Assembly (NCBI GenBank): GCA_026214975.1
Contig: CM047808.1
Location: 63,638,583 to 63,702,582, forward strand
Source of the DNA: Gentiana macrophylla
Taxonomy: Eukaryota; Streptophyta; Magnoliopsida; Gentianales; Gentianaceae
Length of the DNA: 64,000 nt
Reading direction: 5' to 3'
Shown here: positions 35,246 through 45,457 of the stretch, in pieces
How the letters are laid out: each line of letters starts with the position of its first letter
How positions within the stretch are numbered: position 1 is the stretch's first letter
Notes under the pieces: model-generated
The model's input: only the letters and a program-made list of their open reading frames with translations
The model's database searches: none
What the model was told of the DNA's origin: nothing
Position numbers and translations under genes: made by a program

Positions 35246-36467
35246 TCATCTAGCTTTCCCTCTGCGATTCTTTGCTTCCACGTCACGATGGAAATCGGCG
35301 ATTATCAACTCATGCCCAACATCTTGATGATAGGTACAATAATTGCTCTGGTCCCTTCTCAAAGGGCCGGAGTGGTGCGGGAGTTTTGCTAAACCCTTTC
35401 TTTCCATGATAGCATTTTTGTTCGAGGTCGATTTAACGCAGGAAATCCCTTGCACTGCAAAGCATTCCTTTTTCAGCCGATCCGTGGCGAACTACGCCCG
35501 GTCTCCATATGACTTTCTCTTGTTACGGATGAATCCACGCGGCTTATCCCTTTTTGGATCAGATTTTTCCACTTCGTTTCACGCGGTTAGCTTCTTCGCC
35601 TTGACAATGCTTGAAGGCCACTTCCAGGCACTCTTCCATGGAGGTGGGAAGCTGCTACATAACAGCATATAATCTACCTTCGCGCCACGCCCCACGAAGG
35701 ATGCGATTCGGACTGATAAATCGGCGCCCCGGACTTGCGATGATTCTTATTTGGCGCTTGAGGTATTGCGGTGATCTCATCTTTCTTTTGTTTGATGGCG
35801 AGCGGTGAGTAGCATTCTTTTAGAAACGGCTTGGCGGTAGAAACATCTTTCGAGTGTGTCGAAAGCTGTAGATCGTCCTTGGGGTATCTTCTTGAACCAT
35901 TCCCGGGCTCGTCCGATAATTAAGTAAGCGCGGGAATGCTTTGCACTTCATTTCCTCGGGGGCACAGTCGAGATTCATGTGCGGTGAGATATTAGAACAA
36001 GTGATCCTTGGGGTCCTTGGTTCCATCATAGGGCTCCAATTTGGGGATTTTGAACCTTGCTGGGCGCGGAAAATTATCGATCTGTTCGGAGAAAGGGGAC
36101 TCGAGTGCTAGGAGCGTCGATCTCCTTCCGGCTCTCGCCTCGAGTTCGGCGCGCGCTTCTTCCATGGCCTGGGGCGACCAATTGCCTTTGCGGGTTTGAG
36201 GATGCCGACCGGTTTCCCTTCTGTTGTTTTTATCTTTGCGGGGAGGTGTGCGCTCTGCGACGCGCGTCGTTGGGATCATCTATTCTTACGGCTCTAGGCT
36301 TTGGGAATTTTCTCTGACGAGCCTCCGTTTGAGTGATTCACATCTTGTGAACCTTCGTGGATGGGTTCTTCCTCGTCCGAGGCCTTCCCGATCTCCATCT
36401 TCTTCATCCTCCGCCGGCCAAGACGGCGTTGAGAAGCTGCGATTTTCACGGATCCATCCAAAGCCAT
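35246..36467 (-). pseudogene. Tat-like gag, broken
   Basis: Capsid/nucleocapsid precursor. The probable start is the ATG at 36,467. The capsid region starts with RPARFKIPKLEPYDGTKDP (about 36,010-36,070), the typical gag opening motif of Tat-type Gypsy. A weaker piece follows (35,820-36,029), and the zinc-binding end YCTYHQDVGHELI is near 35,340. Several frameshifts separate these blocks. GC content is higher than in the surrounding DNA. Confidence 0.7.
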
Positions 36468-36669
36468 AAGTTGATCAATTAGTGCACGATGGGTTGCATC
36501 GAGAGAGATATTTTCTTCTTTGCGGTGATTACGATTATTAGCGTCTGTTTACGGCGTGTTATTAGCACGATTACCACTACCATTAGCAGCTATTGTCGGT
36601 AGTCACCATGTTTGTCTTGAAGTTTTTCTGAGATTATCAATCAGCGAAGGCCTCGCTTCAGTTTCCAAT

Positions 36670-37425
36670 TGACGATTCAAAAAATCGTGAGGTAATCAAA
36701 CAAATCCGCTTCCTTGATTATGACCTAAGGATGCTCCAAGAACACAGAAAATGATAGAAGAGATGGGGGAGATTTGGGATGTTTAGACTACACTTGATGA
36801 TGATCAAGCTGCCTACGTATCCAATGGTTCAATTGGAATCAAGTCTCCGTAGTTCTTAGGGACAGTTTTATATAGATGGGGCTTAGGCCACAGGGTTTAA
36901 AGTGGCGTGTTGATGATTGACATTGATTGGCGTGTTCACAAGTAAGAAGATTATGATTGAGTGATCTCATGATTATAGGAGATAATTATAGTATTCAAAT
37001 ATTAGCATGAAGTGATAAAGGTTCGAGTCTTAATTATTCAAGATTCTATGATAGTTATCGATTGTTATGCAAGTGATAAATAAGATTATTACTCGAGATA
37101 AATCGAGAAAGCGGTCGGCTCACAGGGATCGGGAGCAAGGGCGATCTCACGCCAATTAGAAATTTTACAAGTCCAAAGGTTTAGCCCGACCTGTGCGATC
37201 GGGCGGAGATCATAGCCCGGTCGGCGAGTCGATGCATGACTCGACTTGCGAAGCGAGGCGGTCCGACCACAGTAGGGCGCTCATACGGGAACCAGCGGTG
37301 ACAAAGTGGGTGGATGAGCCCCCTGGGCTCGGATCTAGGGAGTCAAAAGTAGTTTATCCCTCTGAGTCAAGTGTTGAGCCTCCAAAGAGGTGCCACGTGG
37401 GTGTGTCCATTTTTTGGCAGCATCA
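36670..37425 (-). repeat. Tat-like 5' LTR
   Basis: It matches 29,996-30,747. On the - strand it begins TGATGCTGCC at 37,425, the intact form of the altered start of the other LTR, and ends TGAATCGTCA at 36,670. The following bases (ATTGGAAACTGAAGCG) should hold the primer site, whose tRNA I do not recognise. Confidence 0.8.
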
Positions 37426-37430
37426 TTACA

Positions 37431-39280
37431 CCATTGTGAATTTAATAACGTATAAAGCCTATTGATTAAATTGTCAATAATGTACCCAAAACACATAAAG
37501 TTGAACCGTCTAATCCGAATCTCCGATATTTAACATCTAAATGAAGCTTTTATATATGAAAACTAATACATAAGAATTAATTCTTACGGAAGAGATTGTG
37601 TGAAACCCGTTTTCCTTAAGAGTATAAATGTCTTTTATGATTTTTATGTGTCCCGATAATTTTAATATGTTATGTTTCAAATGAATGAATGTAGTTAAGA
37701 TATATGGTAAATGGAAAGTATAGGAATTACGGGATAGATATTTAGAAGGGAAAAAAAAGGTAAATGTACCGACCCCTATTGATACACGACTAATCCCAAG
37801 GCGTATTGATTAAAGTGTTAATAATGTACCCATAACACATCGATTGTAGCCGTTTAATCCGAATCGTCGATGTTTAACGTATCTAAATGAGGCCTTTGTG
37901 CATTTAAATATCTGGCGCCTCAAAACCACGATATAGTAACAAGCGAGATTTAAGTTTATAGCGATCTATATACTTAGAATATGTTCATCCATCGTGAACT
38001 TAGTCAAGTATGAAGTCTATTGATTGAAATGTCAATAATATACCCGGAACACATCGAATGTAAACGTCTAATCCGAATCGTTGATGTTTAACATCTAAAT
38101 GAGGCATTTTGGGTGTTTTCACATATTAAGCTGGTTGAATGTCATAAATTTGAAGGTTAAATGTCTAAGAAATATCTTTTTACACCAATTTTTATCTTAT
38201 CACATGAGAAATTTATTATCAATTTAGCGCTTTTTTTTTTTATTTACGCGTTCATTTTGACCAAAGTTTGGTCGTGAATGTGAATATATTATCCATCTTG
38301 AAATATGGTGAGAATATACGCGTTGAGAATACACATAGTTGATTCGACCATCTTTTAGGTAGAATGTTTGAAGTTTTCCAAACTCATTTATAGTCGAGCA
38401 TCATTCGGCCAATATTGAGTCGAGAATACTCTACACATTCGAGACTAGAATTAGTGCGGATAACAACAACAATATAAAAGCACCACTTTTGATTACAGTG
38501 AATTTGAGACGAGAATATTAAAAGTTTTTCCACTCAATTTTAGTCGAGAATGTCTTTCGACCGGTATTGAAGTATGAAAAACATTCAAAATTACGACTAG
38601 AATAAAATCGATTATAATGATCGTATTCGACTCAAATTGGGTCAAAATGGTTGTTGTGTGAATTATTGTAAATTGATTGAATAGTATATATTTTCGGTTT
38701 CATTTACGGTCGAGAATGGCGGCGTGTGGAATATCCAAAGCGAAGTCACTCTCAAACTCTTGGTAAGTGTAAAACAACATTGGTGTGAAAAGATAGTCTC
38801 ATGTCTAAAATGCCTATTGAGTATCATTAATGAATGCAATATTTGTGAAATAATGAAAAGTTGTTATATTGATAATAAATTAGGGATAAGATGAAGAAAT
38901 GAGTAATAAATGTTGTATTGGTAATGTATAATGATTTATATTGTGGATAAATCTAAAGATATAGAATAACTTATAATATGTGATAGAGGTAGTAATTATT
39001 TTATACGGCAAATGTGTAAAAAAATTAATTGTTTTAGGCAGAGATTGTATCAAAGAAAAATCAAAGTCAACGGTACAGAGTGCATCTAAAGAAAAATCAA
39101 AGTCAAGCTAAGGTCCAAGTTTCAATCTTTATTATGGTTGCAATAAATTTTTTATTTTTTTTTTAACGTCACAGTTTACTTTCTAGAAAGTCATTGTTCA
39201 GATTGTGGGTTCGTTGTACTGCTAGGAAGAGAAGAGAAGTCAATCGACGTAGGAAAAAGGATAAATAAATAAATAAATCT
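37431..39280. other. Unassigned AT-rich region upstream of the host gene
   Basis: No gene seen. It holds three diverged copies of a ~100-bp unit (37,451-37,547; 37,802-37,899; 38,012-38,110) that share TCTAATCCGAATC and TTTAACATCTAAATGA. It also holds two copies of a ~95-bp unit 150 bp apart (38,361-38,455 and 38,511-38,603) with TTTTAGTCGAGAATG. These resemble decayed tandem repeats of unknown origin. Confidence 0.55.
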
Positions 39281-39384
39281 CTTTCTTCCATTCACTTTCT
39301 TTCACTTGTCCATCGTTTCACTATATAAATAGGCGGGCCTTCAACCTTTTCTTCCATTCACTTTCTTTCACTTGTCCATCGTTT
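39281..39384 (+). repeat. 38-bp direct repeat around the TATA box
   Basis: CTTCCATTCACTTTCTTTCA followed by CTTGTCCATCGTTT occurs at 39,285 and again at 39,351, offset 66 bp. The TATA box lies between the copies. Confidence 0.9.
39322..39331 (+). promoter_or_regulatory. TATA box of the FQR1-like gene
   Basis: TATATAAATA lies 121 bp before the start codon, so transcription would begin near 39,355 and give an 85-90-base leader. Confidence 0.65.
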
Positions 39385-39442
39385 TATATTTTTTAGAGAA
39401 CCCCTTTTCTTATAAAGGAAATTAAACACAGAGATATTTTCA

Positions 39443-40484
39443 ATGGCTCCAACAAAAGTGTATATCATGTATGTATATTTTCAGTACTTGATCTATGCAC
39501 TACTCCATTTTCATGTTCTCGTCTCTCTACCTTTTACAAATTCTTGTCAAATATTCATCTTATTGTATTCCTGAAAAAGTCTCTTAAATTTTGTGTTCAT
39601 CAATTAATTTTTATATGCACGAATCTGTTTCATAACAATCTTGGTACCACAAGATTTTCTGATTTTCTTCAGAGGCAATGATTAATAAATTTTGTTGTGT
39701 TTCAAGGGTTTTCAATGCAGAATTTTGCTGATCACACTTGTAAATTTTCTGTTTTGCAATCTAATTTACTAGTAAATTTTTTTGTTTTTCAGTTACTACT
39801 CTATGTATGGACATATTGAGAGACTTGCCCAGGAAATAAAGAAAGGAGCCGACACTGTCGAAGGAGTTGAGGCTACATTATGGCAGGTCCCGGAGACACT
39901 ACCTGAAGAAGTTCTTCAAAAAATGGGCGCTCCCAAAAAGAGTGATGTGCCTGTGATCAGAATTGACCAGCTTCCAGAGGCCGACACGTTTATTTTCGGC
40001 TTCCCTACTAGATTTGGCTTGATGCCTGCCCAGTTCAAAGCATTTTTGATGCAACTGGAGGACTGTGGCAGCAAGGCAAGTTAGTTGGGAAAGGCGCTGG
40101 AATTTTCTATTCCACAGGAAGTCGGGGTGGCGGTCAGAGACTACAGCGTGAGCACTTGAACTGCACCTTTACAATTGATTTTTCTCTTTCTTTTTAATAC
40201 GTGATAAAGAGTGTAACATTTTAATGTGTTTTACAGATTGACGACTATCACACAATTCGCAAATCATGCATTGATTTACATTCCAATTGGATACACATCT
40301 GGGCCGGAATGGTCAATTTAGATGTGGTGAAAGGTGGAAGCCCATATGGAGCTGGAACTATTGCTGGAAATGGAACCCTAGCCGCTAAAGGACCAAATGA
40401 CCTTGAATTGGAGACGGCTTTTCACCAGGGAAGTACACGGCTGGAATTGCCAAGAAGCTCAAAGGACAACTTAAGTTCACTTAA
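39443..40484 (+). CDS. FQR1: NAD(P)H:quinone oxidoreductase, WrbA/FQR1 family
   Basis: A soluble FMN-binding flavodoxin-like enzyme that reduces quinones by two electrons and protects against oxidative stress. Exon 1 (39,443-39,468) gives MAPTKVYI. A GT-AG intron (39,469-39,792) follows. Exon 2 (39,793-40,147) starts with the FMN-phosphate loop YYSMYGHIERLAQEI and has LWQVPET and FGFPTRFG. An 89-bp intron (40,148-40,236) precedes exon 3 (40,237-40,484), with VVKGGSPYGAGTIAG, close to plant FQR1 and bacterial WrbA. The product would be about 200 residues, the family's length. As written the frame is lost at four points, each a missing base in a run of one base: T run 40,043-40,047, G 40,137, GG 40,306-40,307 and AA 40,431-40,432. 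Splice sites and all motifs are otherwise intact, so I treat it as a real gene with assembly errors. A recent pseudogene is the alternative. Confidence 0.85.
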
Positions 40485-40949
40485 TGCATTATGTACTTTC
40501 CATTGAGTCCACACGCCATCTGTGTCCTCTAAGATTTCATCGTTGCAGTTATAAGATTATATTTTGTGTTCCTTTTCTCAATTCCTGAGTTATATATTGC
40601 AAAGCTTGTAGCTACTATTTAATCATATGTTAAGCAGCATGTAACTATTTATTATCATTTTAGTTTAATGAAATTTTACATCATTTTGTTTCAACAGACT
40701 TATTATCCACTATTTTGTTACATTGAATCCGATACATTGAACTAGCCTCTTGTTTCTGCAAGTTCCTTCCTTCATCAGCAGGCTTAGCAAACTGAAAATC
40801 TCAGATCCATAATTTCGCTGTAGAGTAGCTTGATAAATGGGGTGCTGATTAAACTGAGCCTATCTCAAACTAATAATTAATCATCCAAATATCTATATAT
40901 TCATTTAGCCATTTCTAATCATCAAGATAGCTATATTTTCATTTAGCTA
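40485..40949. other. 3' flank of the host gene
   Basis: It probably includes the 3' untranslated region (to about 40,680). No further gene seen before the Copia remnant. Confidence 0.5.
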
Positions 40950-41048
40950 GGACTGATCCTTCACTGGATCGTCAACTGCATTTGTTCATGTGCTGGATTG
41001 CTCAGCTGATCATCAAAGTTGTCCACAACATGTGATGGAAGTGGCATA

Positions 41049-42500
41049 TCATGAGTGTACCTGCAGACTATTCCGGAATAAAGGAAAATAATTCTCATCA
41101 TATTGGGTATTCCTAACAACAAATAGGTCTTTCTTGGTGATATCCAAGAGTATTGCACCATTGGAAGTGTTTGAATTCCAAAGATAGACACATGTCCTGC
41201 ATCTAGAATCCAACTTTGTTCTATGCTCTTTGAAGAGTGCAAGAAATAAACTTAAACACATGTAACAAGCGAAAACCTCAATATTCAATTGGTAGGTTAC
41301 TCTAAAAACTCGGACCCTTGTCTACATTAAGCAAATGTTGATTTTCCTTTCCATAATACCATTCCGCTCAAGTGTCTTGACACATGAAGTTTGATGAATA
41401 ATGTCATCCTGTTCATAGAAAGTTTTAGTTGAAATTCACTTCCATTATCGGATCTAATTACTTTAATAATTTTGTGAAACTTAGTGGAAACAAATTTAAC
41501 AAAGGATTTAAATAATTCAAAATTTGCAGACTTCATCTCATAAGAAGCGCCCAAGTGAATCTTGAATAATCATCAAATACGGTTAGAAAATATTGTTGAC
41601 CATTCACAGTAGAATGCCTCAATGGGCCCCAAATTCAACATGTACAAGATCAAAATTGGAATTAACATCAATAGTACTCAAAGGAAATGGTTTCTTTTTC
41701 AATTTAGCCATAGGACATACAAAACACAAGTCATGTTCATAGTATTTTACTTCAGTTGATCTAGAAGTAATGACTTGTAATCTCTTATAAGGTAGATGAC
41801 CTAATATTTAATGCCATTAAAGGTCATTATCTACTCTATCAGCAAAGTATTATTTTGTATAGAATTACAAACAGATTTAACAATAGCTTTCTTCATAGGC
41901 TGCTGTAACAAAATACAAAGTCCTTTGTGCAGCTCAGCTAAACCAATAATGTTCTTGCTATCCTGCAAAACACACTTGTTAGTAGTGAAAACAACTACAC
42001 AATCAAAATGATTAATCAAAGCTAGCGAAGACATCAAATTATATTCACAACCAGGAATGTATAAGACTTCATGGAAGACCAGCTAAGGATTGATCCTCAC
42101 TTCTCTCATATGTGTTACATGCATATTATTGCCATTAGGCAATCCTACTTTCATGTTAACCACATGTTTATGATTACTTAATTGCTCTAAAGAATACACA
42201 ATGTGATACGTGGAACCAGAGTCAAGATCCATTGGATAGGTTTTACCAAACTAAGGTTACATGATCCTTGAACATGTGAGAAATAATTAGTTCTGGCATT
42301 AATCGGTTGAATGCATGTCGGAAGAATCATAATTCAACCGAGCCATCAACTTCTCTATTTGTTGTGCGAAGACACAGAAACCCGATCCATCGACTTGTGG
42401 GCCCGATCTTCCTTTCTTTCTCGATCCATAATATTATTTGTCTGGACTTGAAAGCAGGTGGATAGCCATGTTTCTTATAGCAAGTTTCTTCTCAGTGTGA
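41049..42500 (-). pseudogene. Copia integrase and following region, broken
   Basis: On the - strand 41,554-41,440 reads FKSFVKFVSTKFHKIIKVIR and then SDNGSEF, the second catalytic Asp region of Copia integrase. Further on, 41,240-41,100 reads DSRCRTCVYLWNSN then GAILLDITKKDLFVVRNTQY, the post-core block that precedes RT. The GAG-pre-integrase and protease parts (41,800-42,500) are only faintly readable. Multiple stops. Confidence 0.7.
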
Positions 42501-42749
42501 CCATTAAATCCATATAAAGCTGCACTAAACCTTCTTAAAAGTCTTGGCCTTAAGATTATTTGCAGCACAAAAGCGTCTCACGATTGCATGACTCAGCCTT
42601 GTCCATTATTGCGAGCCATAAAAATCATAGGATTCTTTGCCTTGTGGGACACATAAGTTTTCCTCTTTTCAAATTTTATGGCCATTGTAAAGGCTTCATA
42701 AATCTCAGGAAGGGCACCATCAACATTGCCGAGACATCATAAGCTCAAA

Positions 42750-43317
42750 CTCATCTCTAAGTCCTTTCAAAAACTTCATCAGATGTTTGATTTCATGTGA
42801 TCCACCAGAGTGCTTACGGCATTACAAGGACAAAAAGGCATTGGCCTGATTTTTTTGATTTATTCCTAAAGAATCATCAATTTAAGTAAATGCCGATTCA
42901 TAGAATCATTTCCCTGCTTCAAGATACACATCTTCTCAAGAACATCAGAAAGTCTCAATGCATCATCATTTGAAAAACGATTAGCCAAATTCTTCCAAAC
43001 AGCTTGGGCACTTTTAAAGTAAATCGAACTCTGTGCAATAATATTCTCTACTGAGATTAAGATCCAAAATCTCACCCTAGTGTCACTTATTTGTCTTCAA
43101 GCACACGAAATCTCTTTGAACTTCCTTCTAGTCTCTTAATTGTGCCATCAACGAAGCCATATTTGTTCATGGTTATCAATACCATCTCATTTGACATCTT
43201 CCAAAGATTATAATTGTTTCTATTTGTCAATGGTTGAACCCAAACTAATAAAGGATTCTGATTGGGATGAACATATAATGGACTTGAATGGCTCGGTTCT
43301 TGCTTCTTTGCTACCAT
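42750..43317 (-). pseudogene. Copia gag, broken
   Basis: On the - strand from the ATG at about 43,317 the frame gives YVHPNQNPLLVWVQPLT and NYNLWKMSNEMVLITMNKYG then FVDGTI, the opening of Copia gag. A second frame from 43,075 gives IYFKSAQAVWKNLANRFS and ILKQGNDSMNRHLLKL, the UBN2-type gag core. A frame break separates the two near 43,085. Confidence 0.75.
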
Positions 43318-43515
43318 GGCTATAAAAAAAAGATAATAGAGTGTAACAAAAAATGATCTGAAATTGATCAACATGTAAGAGTTTACACAGAATTCTCTCA
43401 AGAATCTATGAAAATCACAAAAATAGATGAAAAAAACACACTCAGCTTTTCCCGAAACAGAGTAAAAGCAGATTAGAAATGAAAACTTTCAAGTTTCATG
43501 CTCGATACCATGTGT

Positions 43516-43609
43516 CGAATTGTGAAATTGAAAACCCAACAAAATAAAATGTGAAATTTCATTACTCGGAATCATCAATGATTTAAGTTACAATGCCGAT
43601 GTTCATGGG
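43516..43609 (-). repeat. Copia LTR, 3' piece
   Basis: Continuation of the LTR 50,185-50,419 after removal of the 6.6-kb insertion. It ends TTCGACA just before the primer site. The combined LTR would be about 330 bp. Confidence 0.55.
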
Positions 43610-43614
43610 GTATC

Positions 43615-45317
43615 TGTTGGTCCCTTGGAAAGGCTAATACAAGTTTAGAGGGGGGGGGGGTGACTAAACTTGTCACCAAAAACTTTCCCAAAATTGAAAG
43701 TAACTCAGGAACTGAGTTTTATCAAACTCAAAGCTGAACTAACAAACTCATGCTCAGTTCAGTTTTGTTCCTATCCTTTAATCTTGCAAGGAGTTAGCTA
43801 ATTCAGTTTTTCTAATGCTAGAACCGAATTAACTGGCAGCGGATAAAATCAAGCCTTTCGTGCAATAGATGTGTCAATAAAGATCTAAACCTCCTATGTA
43901 TCAGTTTTGTGTTGATCTCAAATTGTCTAATGTTTCTTTGAGTGAATGATGACATGATAATGTAATAAATAAAGCAATCATAGCACAAATATAAATGTGT
44001 AAAGTAAAATAACACGAGTTTGTTTATGGAAGTTCCAGGTGGTGTAATCCCGTCACGGCTCCCCTTCTCCTATGGTGTAGGAGGTATCACTAGAGATACG
44101 GAGATAACTATTACAAAAATCATAGCCCAATGGCGATCCTTCATGACACCCTAGTTTCACTTTGCTCACACATAATGAAGAAATGTAAGATTGCTTCCTT
44201 CAATGCACACACCGATCCTTCGGAGGTGGAATGACTCATTCACCACTCACCACTAACACAAACACGATCCATGAGACAAAGCACCAACAATTTGTGGAAA
44301 CCAAGTTGCAACCGTATGAGGAAAGGTGGAGTTGCTATCCTCAAACTATGCCACGACCAACCATTTCTCACAAAGGTTAGGTTTAGAACTAATCAGGGGA
44401 TTAATTCAGTGAGTTGTGCGGTTCTTACGGATATGGCGTTGTAGCTCCAAGATGCCTTCTTTCCTCTTAATGGGTTACTGGATCTTTCTTTTTAATCTTC
44501 AAGGCTCTTTTGTTGGCTTCCCTGTTTCTAGATATGAGATCTGATTTCCTGGATCTGGATCTTTAGATATATGCTTGGTAAATCTTTTTCTGATCCCTTC
44601 TCCCGCTTTTTAAACACATATTTCTGTGTATTTATAGGGATGATGTAACAGTCAAATAAATCTTATTGCCGTTATGTTTGTCGTTTAGCCAACGTTCATT
44701 TGTACGACCTTTTGTCGTTTTGTTATTTCATATTCAACAAGGCCTTAACTCAGTTTTCTACTATTCTTCAAAATTGAGTACCTCGTATACTTGTCATCTG
44801 ACTTTAATTGACTAAGCCAGAGTACACCATTCAGTTTCTTCTTTTCCTGGTAATTGATAATCTTTGTCCTTAAGATTATTCAGCTTTACATGATCTATAG
44901 TTCAGTTTCATGTCACCACAGTCTTGCCTGATTCCTGACTTATAGTCATGACTTAATCAGCTTCTAACTCAGTTTTCCACCTCAGTTCTTCAGTCTTCGA
45001 TAACTGAGTCTGTGTCCCTCAATTCTTCACTCTTCTACAGTTTTCTCATGCTTGAGTCGATCCTCGATTTTCCATGGTATACTCGGTTTGCTTTGTTGTG
45101 ACTCAAATTTGTTCGCTTAGCTCCTATCTATTACAATGCTTGTTTGAAACAACTTTGTAAAAAGTTCGAACTTTAGATATAACTTATACACATTTCTCTA
45201 GACTATTTCCTGCTTCTTCTTTCATTATGCACTATAACAGTTAGTTATGACTTCATCATCATGGGTTGTAAGTGTATGTGAGAAATCATTATCAAAACAC
45301 AGATATTATTTCCACTA
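43615..45317 (-). repeat. Non-autonomous Sirevirus 3' LTR
   Basis: It matches 48,527-50,179. Its start on the - strand reads TAGTGGAAATAAT instead of TGTTGGAAATAAT. The polypurine tract AAAAAGGGGGAAAT (complement of 45,318-45,334) abuts it. A run of ten G lies near its left end (43,653). Confidence 0.85.
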
Positions 45318-45457
45318 ATTTCCCCCTTTTTGATGATGTATCATAACCCTCCCTAAAAGCAATAATAAAAGAATAATGCAAGAAATCATAACAAATTAAA
45401 AACAACAAACTAAAAACAGCTAAGTTTATTACAAAACAAACTGAAAAACTGGGTTGA

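Larger units (their letters stand above)
29996..37425 (-). mobile_element. Tat-like Gypsy element with gag-protease only
   Basis: An LTR retrotransposon of about 7.4 kb on the - strand. LTRs are 29,996-30,747 (3') and 36,670-37,425 (5'), about 755 bp, starting TGATG and ending CGTCA or CGCCA. TTACA lies on both sides (29,991-29,995 and 37,426-37,430) as a perfect 5-bp target duplication. From 5' to 3' it carries gag, an aspartic protease, a repeat-rich non-coding region and an antisense ORF on the + strand. No RT, RNase H or integrase can be found, so it would depend on a relative in trans. The gag type, DTGS protease, antisense ORF and tandem repeats fit the Tat/Ogre/Grande branch. Confidence 0.8.
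40950..43524 (-). mobile_element. Truncated Copia element, gag to early RT region
   Basis: A 5' portion of a Ty1/copia element on the - strand: primer site (near 43,507-43,520, TGGTATCGAGC on the - strand), gag, integrase, then loss of the rest of pol. Its 5' LTR is split by the non-autonomous Sirevirus (43,516-43,609 and 50,185-50,419). The 3' end stops close to the host gene at about 40,950 with no 3' LTR visible, so it is a truncated relic. Confidence 0.75.

Noticed and set aside
34511..36469. Several + strand open frames
   Set aside because: They are opposite-strand shadows of the Tat-like gag and protease, which have recognisable motifs on the - strand.
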